From: Actinomycetota bacterium | Lineage (GTDB): Bacteria; Actinomycetota; Actinomycetes; S36-B12 | Assembly (NCBI GenBank): GCA_010029945.1 | Contig: RGQW01000105.1 | Span: forward strand, 1 to 5,670 | Length of the DNA stretch: 5,670 nt | Direction: 5' to 3' | Part shown: one piece after another, positions 1-5,470 of the stretch | Position numbering within the stretch: the first letter of the stretch is position 1 | Layout of the letters: each line of letters starts with the position of its first letter | The notes under the pieces: model-generated | What the model was told of the DNA's origin: nothing | Databases searched by the model: none | What the model saw: only the letters and a program-made list of their open reading frames with translations | Translations under genes and position numbers: made by a program

Positions 1-188
1 TCGGAAATTCCCACATCCCCATCGACCCAGCCCACTTGCGCCGCTAATGGATCCTGATCAGGGGACGCCTCGGCCGGCTGCACGAGATCCATCACCTGAC
101 GCGCCACGGACATCAGCAAGCCGCGTTCCACCTCATCAACGCGCAAGACAACGCGGCCAGTCGCGGTTCGTTGGAATCCGTACGTCAT
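1..188 (-). CDS. DUF2017 family protein, N-terminal part (cut by left edge)
   Basis: This frame is open from an ATG at 188 to the left edge and gives 62 residues. It begins MTYGFQRTATGRVVLR, continues through an E-x-x-x-L helix (VDEVERGLLMSVARQVMDLV), and then reaches an acidic DQDPLAAQVGW stretch. That order (a GF/R-rich start, a beta strand, a long helix with regularly spaced leucines, then DPL) is what I know of the DUF2017 family, which normally lies directly downstream of clpS in actinobacteria. The clpS stop is 12 bases upstream, and an AGGG (195-192) precedes the ATG, so the two are probably co-transcribed. The function of the family is not established. The C-terminal part lies outside the window. 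The identification rests on the visible pattern plus the neighbour gene; I am fairly sure that it is a gene and moderately sure of the family. Confidence 0.78.
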   Translation of the reverse strand, partial: MTYGFQRTATGRVVLRVDEVERGLLMSVARQVMDLVQPAEASPDQDPLAAQVGWVDGDVGIS

Positions 189-200
189 CGTCCCTGCTCG

Positions 201-500
201 TCAATCATCTCGTTGAAGCGTGGCCCACAGGCCGTAGGAGTGCATGGCACTGACGTCACGCTCCATTTCTTCTCTCGTGCCAGACGAGACAACCGCTCGA
301 CCCTCGTGGTGGACATCGTTCATCAGCTTCTCGGCCTTCTCGCGCGAGAAGTGGAAGTACGTCATGAAGACATACGTGACATAGGACATCAGATTTATCG
401 GGTCGTTCCACACGATCGTTATCCACGGACGCTGGGTTTCGACGACCTCGTCCACCTGTTCCTCAGGAGCGGCCTCCACGGGAATCGACGCATAAACCAC
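201..500 (-). CDS. clpS: ATP-dependent Clp protease adaptor ClpS
   Basis: ClpS is a small cytoplasmic adaptor that binds proteins with destabilising N-terminal residues and delivers them to the AAA+ unfoldase of the Clp protease (ClpA, or ClpC in actinobacteria). Numbered from a GTG at 500 (99 residues), the protein has a short acidic extension (1-25) and then the core. WNDP (31-34) and NLM (36-38) match the N-D pair and the gatekeeper Met that bind the N-degron. VHHEG (63-67) carries the His that contacts the substrate amino group. GTREEMERDV and GLWATLQ complete the fold. The start is uncertain: the frame is also open from ATG 557 and TTG 569 (118 or 122 residues). I prefer GTG 500 because about 100 residues is usual, the extra Ala/Gly stretch looks unconserved, and ATG 557 would overlap the ATG of the divergent gene. 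No start has a strong Shine-Dalgarno. A DUF2017 gene follows 12 bases downstream. Confidence 0.95.
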   Translation of the reverse strand: MVYASIPVEAAPEEQVDEVVETQRPWITIVWNDPINLMSYVTYVFMTYFHFSREKAEKLMNDVHHEGRAVVSSGTREEMERDVSAMHSYGLWATLQRDD

Positions 501-520
501 GATCTCAGTCTCGCAGGAGC

Positions 521-549
521 CTGCGACGGCGGCCACGCCCCCGTACGCT
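521..549 (+). promoter_or_regulatory. Putative leaderless promoter of the aminotransferase gene
   Basis: TACGCT at 544-549 fits the actinobacterial -10 pattern TANNNT and ends 6 bases before the ATG at 556, so transcription would begin at or next to the start codon. A weak -35 candidate, CTGCGA (521-526, three of six matches to TTGACA), lies 17 bases upstream. No Shine-Dalgarno lies near the ATG, and the frame has no other start codon between a stop at 493-495 and 556. The spacing is seen directly; promoter activity is inferred. Confidence 0.5.
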
Positions 550-555
550 GCTGCC

Positions 556-2304
556 ATGGACGAGGGCAACTGCGGGATCGACCTGGAGCGGACACGTCAG
601 TCCATTCCACCCCCTCGTGACGATCTCCCCTCCCGGCCGATTCTGGACCGGATCCGCGAATCCGTGATCGGTGACGATCACGTGATGCACGGTCCCTTCG
701 GTCCCCGCCGTGTCACCTACGCCGACTACACCGCCTCCGGACGCGCTCTCGGATTCATCGAAGAATTCATTCGTGACGAGGTGCTCCCTCGATACGCCAA
801 CACACACACCGAATCCAGTGGAACTGGACTTCAGACCACGCGCCTTCGGGAGGATGCTCGCGCGCGCATCAAGAAGGCCGTCAACGCCGGCGACGAGACG
901 TGCCTGATCTTCTGCGGCTCAGGGTCCACTGCAGCTGTCAACAAAATCATCGGTCTGCTCGGACTTCGGATACCGGCCGACCTCAACAACAAGTACCACC
1001 TCAGCGATCACGTGCCCGCATCGGAACGACCCGTGATCTTCATCGGCCCCTACGAACACCACAGCAACGAGCTCCCCTGGAGAGAGTCCATCGCCGATGT
1101 GGTCCCGATCCCCGAGGACGCCGACGGGCACCTGGATCTGAACATCCTTCGCCAACGGCTCGAGGAATTCAGCGACCGCCCGCTGCTGATCGGCTCGTTC
1201 AGTGCCGCCAGCAACGTCACCGGCATCGTCACCGACACGCACGCGATCAGCACACTCCTGCACGAGCATTCGGCTCTCGCCTTCTGGGACTACGCCGCAT
1301 GCGGTCCGTATGTCGACATCGACATGAACCCGCGCTGCGTCGAGCACCCCCTGTCCTACAAAGACGCCGTCTTTCTATCCCCGCACAAATTCGTCGGCGG
1401 GCCAGGGACGCCCGGTGTCCTGCTGGTCCGACGGGAGCTCGTGACCAACACCGTTCCCGACAGCGTCGGTGGCGGCACCGTTGCCTACGTCAACCCCACC
1501 GAGCACCTCTACCTCACCGACCCCGAGCACCGGGAAGAAGCGGGCACCCCTGCCATCGTCGAGTCAATCCGCGCTGGCTTGGTTTTCGACCTCAAGGACG
1601 CTGTGGGAGTGGATGTGATTCAGGCCCGCGAGGAAGACTTCGTGCGCCGCGCCATCGACAGTTGGAACACGAACCCAGCCATCGAGGTTCTTGGAAACAC
1701 GGACGCCCAGCGCTTATCCATCACGAGTTTCGTCGTTCGTCGACCCAACGGTCGATACCTTCACCACAACTTCATCGTGGCGGTCTTGAACGATCTGTTC
1801 GGTATCCAATCGCGCGGCGGCTGCTCCTGCGCGGGTCCCTACGGTCACCGGCTGCTCGGCATCGACGTGGACCGGTCGCACGAATTCGAGCGCGAGATCA
1901 GTCAGGGCTGCGAAGGCATCAAGCCGGGCTGGACCAGGATCAACTTCAACTACTTCATCTCCGAGCCAGTATTCGACTACCTCGTCACCTCCGTGCATCT
2001 CACGGCGGAGTTCGGCCACCGTCTCCTGCCGTACTACCGTTTCAATACCGCGTCGGGTTTGTGGCAACACCAGGACGGACCGATCGAACCTCCGCTTCGA
2101 TTGAAGCATCTGTCCTACGACGCGAACGGCCGACTGACCTACACCGTGCACAACGAGCGAGCACCCGAGTCAGCTCTCGAGGGCTATCTATCCTCCGCCT
2201 GCGCGCTACTTCGCTCGCTAGCGGAGCCCGACCTCATCACGCATGTTCCCGGTGCTTCCGATGACTTCGAAACCTTGCGCTGGTTCGACATAGCGCGCGT
2301 CTAG
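556..2304 (+). CDS. Class-V aminotransferase-fold PLP enzyme, cysteine-desulfurase-like
   Basis: This 582-residue cytoplasmic enzyme has the fold of SufS/CsdA cysteine desulfurases. Visible motifs, in order, are: ADYTASGRAL (56-65); GSGST (121-125), expected to hold the PLP phosphate; YEHHSNELPW (166-175), with the His that stacks on PLP; SAASNVTG (216-223); WDYAACGPY (244-252), whose Asp245 contacts the PLP ring nitrogen; and SPHKFVGGPGTPG (275-287), whose Lys278 forms the Schiff base. RGGCSCAGP (420-428) lines up with RTGHHCAMP of SufS, putting Arg420 at the substrate-carboxylate position and Cys425 at the catalytic persulfide cysteine. At 582 residues it is well beyond the roughly 400 of SufS. 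The extra length is mostly an insertion around 297-345 and about 110 residues after KPGWTRINFNYF (456-467). The start is the first possible ATG and is probably leaderless. It diverges from clpS and converges on the GH18 gene. Class-V PLP enzyme is near certain; cysteine desulfurase activity is an inference, and the true substrate is unknown. Confidence 0.92.
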   Translation: MDEGNCGIDLERTRQSIPPPRDDLPSRPILDRIRESVIGDDHVMHGPFGPRRVTYADYTASGRALGFIEEFIRDEVLPRYANTHTESSGTGLQTTRLREDARARIKKAVNAGDETCLIFCGSGSTAAVNKIIGLLGLRIPADLNNKYHLSDHVPASERPVIFIGPYEHHSNELPWRESIADVVPIPEDADGHLDLNILRQRLEEFSDRPLLIGSFSAASNVTGIVTDTHAISTLLHEHSALAFWDYAACGPYVDIDMNPRCVEHPLSYKDAVFLSPHKFVGGPGTPGVLLVRRELVTNTVPDSVGGGTVAYVNPTEHLYLTDPEHREEAGTPAIVESIRAGLVFDLKDAVGVDVIQAREEDFVRRAIDSWNTNPAIEVLGNTDAQRLSITSFVVRRPNGRYLHHNFIVAVLNDLFGIQSRGGCSCAGPYGHRLLGIDVDRSHEFEREISQGCEGIKPGWTRINFNYFISEPVFDYLVTSVHLTAEFGHRLLPYYRFNTASGLWQHQDGPIEPPLRLKHLSYDANGRLTYTVHNERAPESALEGYLSSACALLRSLAEPDLITHVPGASDDFETLRWFDIARV

Positions 2305-2332
2305 GCCCGCCATCGAACCGCCTACCGATCGC

Positions 2333-4189
2333 TTATCTCTTCTTGACCCGGATGACGAATTCCTGCGAGACCCCGGGCGCTAGCCCGCCCTTTGCTCGCG
2401 ACACCACCCGGTAAGTCCACCGCTTCTTCGCCTTCTGGGCCTTCGCCTTGATCGTCACCCGACCCTTGGCATTCGTGCGCGCACCCTTGACCTTTCGCCA
2501 GGTTCCCTTCTTCAGAACTTGCAGGATCACCTTCTGCTTCGCTTGGGCAGGTCGCACAATCGCCCGGACCCGAATCGGGGCACCCGAAGAAACCTTTTTC
2601 GTCTTGGCTTTCGCGCTAACCGTTGCACCCACGGCGACCTCGGCGGCAGGGCTCTGCGACGCAGCTATGCCCGCGGTCTCCGGCACGGTCAGCCGGACCC
2701 GTCCTGAAGAGGGCAGCAGGACCTGGAACGCCACGGCACCATCCGGTCCGCTCGCCGCCACCTGCAGGGCTTGCCACTCTTCGCTGCCAGTGGGCTGGAA
2801 TTCCACCGTCACGGGCACATCGGGTACCGGCGCGCCGTTGAACGTCACCCCTCCGGCAATGGATGTTGGTTGGCCGAAGACCGCTGCCGGGGTGACAGCG
2901 ATCGCGACAACCGCTTCAGCCGGGGCAAGGGACTGCGCGTAACTCCTGATGCCCGGCCACTGCGCGGGGTTCTCACCACCGATGGTCCATAGGGCCGCCG
3001 CATTCAATCCATACTGACCCACCAGTTGCGTGCGTGCGAGCACACCGTCAGGCCCGACGAAATTGACCTGGCGCTTGGCCTGACATGTCTGCGGTGTTCC
3101 CGACGAATCGGTCCAGTCCACATTCTTCGTGTAACGGAAGGAACTCTCTTGGCGCACCGGGTCCCAGCGGACATCCGCTTCGGTCAGGCCGTAGCGCTCG
3201 AGCAACGCAGGGATCTTGGCTGCCGTGACCGCGGCCATGGACGTTGCCGATCGGTACGCGCGCCTTTCTGACGCCGAACCACTCTTGCTCGGACATACGC
3301 CGGATAGCCGGTAGCCGCCGCCGGGCTTCGTTCTGGTCCTCGCTCGGCCGTAGGTGGGCACTCCGATTTGCAACTTGGCGGGATCCATCACCGTGACGGC
3401 GTGCTCGACATTCGCGCGCACCCAATCAATAGGAGCGATCGGGCCGATCGACCTCACCGTGTAGTCATACGCCATGATCCGAATTCGATCCACGTGCGGA
3501 GCAATCCCCGGAATGTTGTAGACCCAGTAGCCGTACCGACCACCGCAACGATTTCGTGTGTCGCACGGTCCCGGCACCGTCGCGGATAGCAATTTTCCCT
3601 GCGCATGAAGCGCGGCGCCCAATTCCGCAACGAACGTCGTCCAGTTCGGCAACGTGGCATCCCACGTCTTGCTGCCGTCGACGAACGCGAAGTTCTCATA
3701 GTCGAGATCAAGCCCGTCGTAACCATTGTTGACCACCAGGGCCACAAGGTCTGCCACGTGCTGACCTCTGAGAGCTGGGTCGGCCAGCGTGGCAGCCATT
3801 CGCCCCTTGCCCGAGGCATCGGCGATAGCGGGGATGACCACCATCCCCGCGGCCCGCAAGCGTTCCATCGCCCATGCCACATTGGCGCTGCCGTTGGTGA
3901 AGTTGGGATTGAGTGCCACTTGAACACCGCCGCCTTTGCGGGCGATCGCCGAGTACCAGAACGGGGACACGTCTTCGAAGAGATCGGCGTTGGCGACAGC
4001 GCTGTCGATTCCCACGCTTCGACTCGGGGAGGTCATCCAGTACGGCATCCATCCGCTGATCACCCTGTCGGGCGTGTTCGCTTGTGCAGGTGACGCGGCA
4101 CCGACCTGTCCCACCAACAGGCCTGCGATCAGGGCGGTAAGGGTCAACACGATGGGGGGAAGACGACGCATCCAAGCATTGTGCGTCAT
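2333..4189 (-). CDS. Secreted GH18 glycoside hydrolase with Ig-like and basic C-terminal domains
   Basis: This is a 618-residue exported hydrolase. Residues 1-37 form a signal peptide: Arg8-Arg9, a hydrophobic run at 11-32, and a cut after AQA (35-37). The GH18 barrel spans about 43-421. The catalytic motif DGLDLDYE is at 158-165 (D158, D161, D163, proton donor E165), MAYDY is at 239-243, and Trp401 sits near the last strand, all as in GH18 enzymes that use substrate-assisted cleavage of N-acetylglucosamine linkages. The opening GWMPYW and the overall layout resemble YaaH/SleL-like peptidoglycan-type members more than classical chitinases, so the substrate could be peptidoglycan or chitin. 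Residues 427-520 look like a beta-sandwich (Ig-like) domain. Residues 527-618 form a second one that is extremely basic. There is no LysM, LPXTG or membrane anchor. The start is set by GAGGG five bases upstream; Met7 has none. The gene is 45 bases behind iclR on the same strand and ends 28 bases from the convergent aminotransferase gene; no clear terminator lies in that gap. Confidence 0.93.
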   Translation of the reverse strand: MTHNAWMRRLPPIVLTLTALIAGLLVGQVGAASPAQANTPDRVISGWMPYWMTSPSRSVGIDSAVANADLFEDVSPFWYSAIARKGGGVQVALNPNFTNGSANVAWAMERLRAAGMVVIPAIADASGKGRMAATLADPALRGQHVADLVALVVNNGYDGLDLDYENFAFVDGSKTWDATLPNWTTFVAELGAALHAQGKLLSATVPGPCDTRNRCGGRYGYWVYNIPGIAPHVDRIRIMAYDYTVRSIGPIAPIDWVRANVEHAVTVMDPAKLQIGVPTYGRARTRTKPGGGYRLSGVCPSKSGSASERRAYRSATSMAAVTAAKIPALLERYGLTEADVRWDPVRQESSFRYTKNVDWTDSSGTPQTCQAKRQVNFVGPDGVLARTQLVGQYGLNAAALWTIGGENPAQWPGIRSYAQSLAPAEAVVAIAVTPAAVFGQPTSIAGGVTFNGAPVPDVPVTVEFQPTGSEEWQALQVAASGPDGAVAFQVLLPSSGRVRLTVPETAGIAASQSPAAEVAVGATVSAKAKTKKVSSGAPIRVRAIVRPAQAKQKVILQVLKKGTWRKVKGARTNAKGRVTIKAKAQKAKKRWTYRVVSRAKGGLAPGVSQEFVIRVKKR

Positions 4190-4194
4190 AGCGA

Positions 4195-4199
4195 CCCTC
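4195..4199 (-). promoter_or_regulatory. Ribosome-binding site of the GH18 gene
   Basis: GAGGG on the minus strand, with a 5-base spacer to the ATG at 4189. It selects that ATG over the in-frame Met codon six codons later (4171), which has no purine-rich sequence in front of it. Confidence 0.7.
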
Positions 4200-4234
4200 G
4201 GGCGTCGAACCCGGGGGGTGCGGGAGTGTCTGCC

Positions 4235-4882
4235 CTAGCGCAGGACCCGGCCGATATCCCCCGCTGCCCGAGAGACCCGAGGACCCACCTCGGATTCCTC
4301 GAGCTCACGGAAGGACACCACCCCCACGCTGGCCTCAAGACCCGGAACACCCGTGACCGGAGAGGCGAGTCCAAACACCCCCGGTGCTCCGTCTTCGCTC
4401 GCCACAACCCACGGAGGGTCCAGCGGCCTCGTTCCAGCTGTTCTCGCAGCCAAGATGGCTCGGCCGGCTGCGGCAGCCTCCAGCGGGCTGCGGCTACCGA
4501 CGCGATACGTCACGTGCATGTCCGATCGGGTTGGCTCGGCGACGAGAGCGGCGACAGACTCCCCGCCATCGACGAGGCAGAGATACGCGGTGCATCCGAC
4601 GGCGTCCGACAGCATCCGGAGCGCAGGGAACGCCGCGTCTCGAACAACGGGCTGTAATTGGCGACCCATGGCAAGAACGCCCAGACCCAGCCGACAACGC
4701 CCATCAGATCCTCGCCGGATCAACGCGTGCTGTTCCAGGGTGACGACCAATCGATACACCACCGTGCGTCCGATTCCCATCCGCCCAGCGATCTCGGTGA
4801 TGGTCAAACCCTCGGCGGAATCCGCGACCTCCTCAAGGACCCGCAGCCCTCGATCGAGTGTTTGTGACGTCTCGGCGGCCAT
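4235..4882 (-). CDS. IclR-family transcriptional regulator (3' part of the fused frame)
   Basis: From Met155 of the fused frame (ATG 4882) this gives 215 residues beginning MAAETSQTLDRGLRVLEEVA, a typical IclR opening. The winged helix-turn-helix covers about residues 7-60 of this part: LTITEIAGRMGIG, recognition helix RTVVYRLVVTLEQ, wing HALIRRGSDGRCRLG. The effector domain follows: PALRMLSDAVGCTAYLCLVDG, then RSPLEAAAAGRAILAAR, then GVFGLASPVTGVPGLEASVGVV, ending in a helix with SRAAGDIGRVL. It is shorter than the usual 250 or so residues because the loop after RAILAAR is compact; I recall actinomycete members of this length, so I do not call it truncated. IclR proteins are cytoplasmic dimers that sense small metabolites and bind operators near their own or adjacent genes. 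No Shine-Dalgarno precedes ATG 4882. The GH18 gene, 45 bases downstream, is a possible target or operon partner. The ligand cannot be deduced. Confidence 0.88.
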   Translation of the reverse strand: MAAETSQTLDRGLRVLEEVADSAEGLTITEIAGRMGIGRTVVYRLVVTLEQHALIRRGSDGRCRLGLGVLAMGRQLQPVVRDAAFPALRMLSDAVGCTAYLCLVDGGESVAALVAEPTRSDMHVTYRVGSRSPLEAAAAGRAILAARTAGTRPLDPPWVVASEDGAPGVFGLASPVTGVPGLEASVGVVSFRELEESEVGPRVSRAAGDIGRVLR

Positions 4883-5344
4883 GACGTCAGCCAACCATGC
4901 ATGGATGAGCAAAATGACACCGAAGAAGATGTTCCACCCGCGTCCGTCCTTGTGCGAGAAGCCCTCCAGAAGAGCGGCGAGTCCTTGGAAGAGGAAGGCA
5001 ACGCCGATGAAGATTCCCAGCAGCCACTCGCCACCCAAACCGGAGTCGGCGCGGGTCGCCAGAAGGCCCAGGAAGACAGACAGGGCACCGGTGATGAAGT
5101 AGAGGGTGCGCATCCCACCGGTCAGTCCAGGAGCAAAGCCGCGAACGACGCTGAAGATGCCGGACACGATGAGCCAGATGATGAAGATCACCGCCAGGAG
5201 CTTGCCGGCCGACGCCGTGTTCACGACCGCCCAGATTCCCAGGATCAAAGTGACGGCTCCCAAAGCGAGCAGGATCCACCAGTTCTTGCCGATCGACCCC
5301 ATGAGGTCGTCGTCTTCGACTATCACTACGTCCGAGTTCGACAT
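4235..5344 (-). CDS. In-frame fusion: truncated HdeD/DUF308 membrane protein joined to IclR regulator
   Basis: One uninterrupted frame of 369 residues runs from the ATG at 5344 to a TAG at 4237-4235. Residues 1-147 are the N-terminal four and a half membrane helices of an HdeD (DUF308) protein. From Met155 the sequence is a complete IclR-family regulator. The two halves belong to unrelated families that I know as separate genes. HdeD proteins usually have six helices, so about one and a half are missing at the junction (roughly residues 147-154, IHAWLADV). The start at 5344 is fixed by GGGAGG with a 6-base spacer; the frame is open further upstream to 5431, but that extension (GLSPLAWGRHLGRHP) looks non-coding. 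The ribosome could make the fusion, or IclR could start separately at 4882. Origin by deletion is the simplest reading; a chimeric assembly is possible. The two parts are described separately below. Confidence 0.75.
   Translation of the reverse strand: MSNSDVVIVEDDDLMGSIGKNWWILLALGAVTLILGIWAVVNTASAGKLLAVIFIIWLIVSGIFSVVRGFAPGLTGGMRTLYFITGALSVFLGLLATRADSGLGGEWLLGIFIGVAFLFQGLAALLEGFSHKDGRGWNIFFGVILLIHAWLADVMAAETSQTLDRGLRVLEEVADSAEGLTITEIAGRMGIGRTVVYRLVVTLEQHALIRRGSDGRCRLGLGVLAMGRQLQPVVRDAAFPALRMLSDAVGCTAYLCLVDGGESVAALVAEPTRSDMHVTYRVGSRSPLEAAAAGRAILAARTAGTRPLDPPWVVASEDGAPGVFGLASPVTGVPGLEASVGVVSFRELEESEVGPRVSRAAGDIGRVLR
4883..5344 (-). pseudogene. HdeD/DUF308 membrane protein, 3' end lost (5' part of the fused frame)
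   Basis: After an acidic start (MSNSDVVIVEDDDLMGSIGK) five hydrophobic segments follow, at about residues 22-41, 49-70, 80-97, 106-127 and 136-154. The pattern K-NWWILLALGAVTLILGIWAVV, then a second helix ending SGIFSVVRGF, then repeats of the same unit, is that of HdeD-like inner-membrane proteins (named for E. coli acid resistance; the molecular role is unsettled). Full-length members continue past GWNIFFGVILLI with the rest of helix five and a sixth helix. Here the next residues are HAWLADV and then the IclR Met. No other frame near the junction resumes HdeD sequence, so this is loss of the end and not a simple frameshift. Codon use and the ribosome-binding site look intact, so a shortened product may still be made. 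Confidence 0.7.
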
Positions 5345-5350
5345 GCGCAT

Positions 5351-5356
5351 CCTCCC
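5351..5356 (-). promoter_or_regulatory. Ribosome-binding site of the hdeD-iclR frame
   Basis: GGGAGG on the minus strand lies 6 bases before ATG 5344. A second in-frame ATG (5350) directly abuts the GGAGG with no spacer and is therefore an unlikely start. This site decides the 5344 start. Confidence 0.82.
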
Positions 5357-5377
5357 GATGCCGGCGACGGGGTGTCT

Positions 5378-5424
5378 CCCCAAATGCCGCCCCCATGCTA
5401 GGGGCGATAGCCCGAATTTTGGGG
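5378..5424 (-). promoter_or_regulatory. Nested inverted repeat upstream of hdeD: U-less terminator or operator
   Basis: Two stems lie one inside the other. The outer is CCCCAAA (5378-5384) against TTTGGGG (5418-5424), 7 perfect pairs. The inner is CGCCCC (5388-5393) against GGGGCG (5401-5406), 6 perfect pairs round a 7-base loop. It sits between the stop of the substrate-binding-protein gene (5471) and the hdeD ribosome-binding site. No T-run follows on either strand, so it is not a classical intrinsic terminator; U-less terminators are described in actinobacteria. On the minus strand the inner loop contains TAGCAT (5400-5395), which fits TANNNT and lies about 39 bases before the ribosome-binding site, so an operator over a promoter is the alternative. 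No convincing -35 is visible. Confidence 0.4.
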
Positions 5425-5470
5425 ATGTCACCGCCCGATCGACCCCTATGTCCGGCGATCAGAGCCTTGT

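Noticed and set aside
171..620. Plus-strand open frame opposite clpS.
   Set aside because: It is the reverse-strand shadow of clpS, which has clear ClpS motifs; no protein family is visible in the plus-strand translation.
900..2264. Long open frame on the plus strand (454 residues) inside the PLP enzyme gene.
   Set aside because: Its translation is Arg/His/Pro-rich with no recognisable motif, which is typical of a shifted frame in a high-GC gene; the enclosing frame has a complete set of PLP motifs.
2305..2332. Short convergent gap as a bidirectional terminator.
   Set aside because: It holds no stem longer than a few base pairs and no T-run; I cannot support a terminator there.
4199..4213. 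Hairpin CGGG-TTCGACG-CCCG on the minus strand that looks like a tRNA T-arm.
   Set aside because: Only 4 bp of stem, and I could not find a matching acceptor stem, anticodon arm or D-arm around it; it overlaps the iclR-GH18 spacer and is probably chance in GC-rich sequence.
4235..4882. IclR regulator considered as internally deleted because it is about 215 residues.
   Set aside because: The winged helix, effector-domain strands and terminal helix are all present in order, and I recall short actinomycete IclR proteins of the same length and opening sequence.
4901..5401. Plus-strand open frame opposite hdeD, rich in Glu/Asp/Gln.
   Set aside because: Its acidic composition is what the complement of a Leu/Val/Phe-rich membrane gene gives; the minus strand has the real helices and a good ribosome-binding site.
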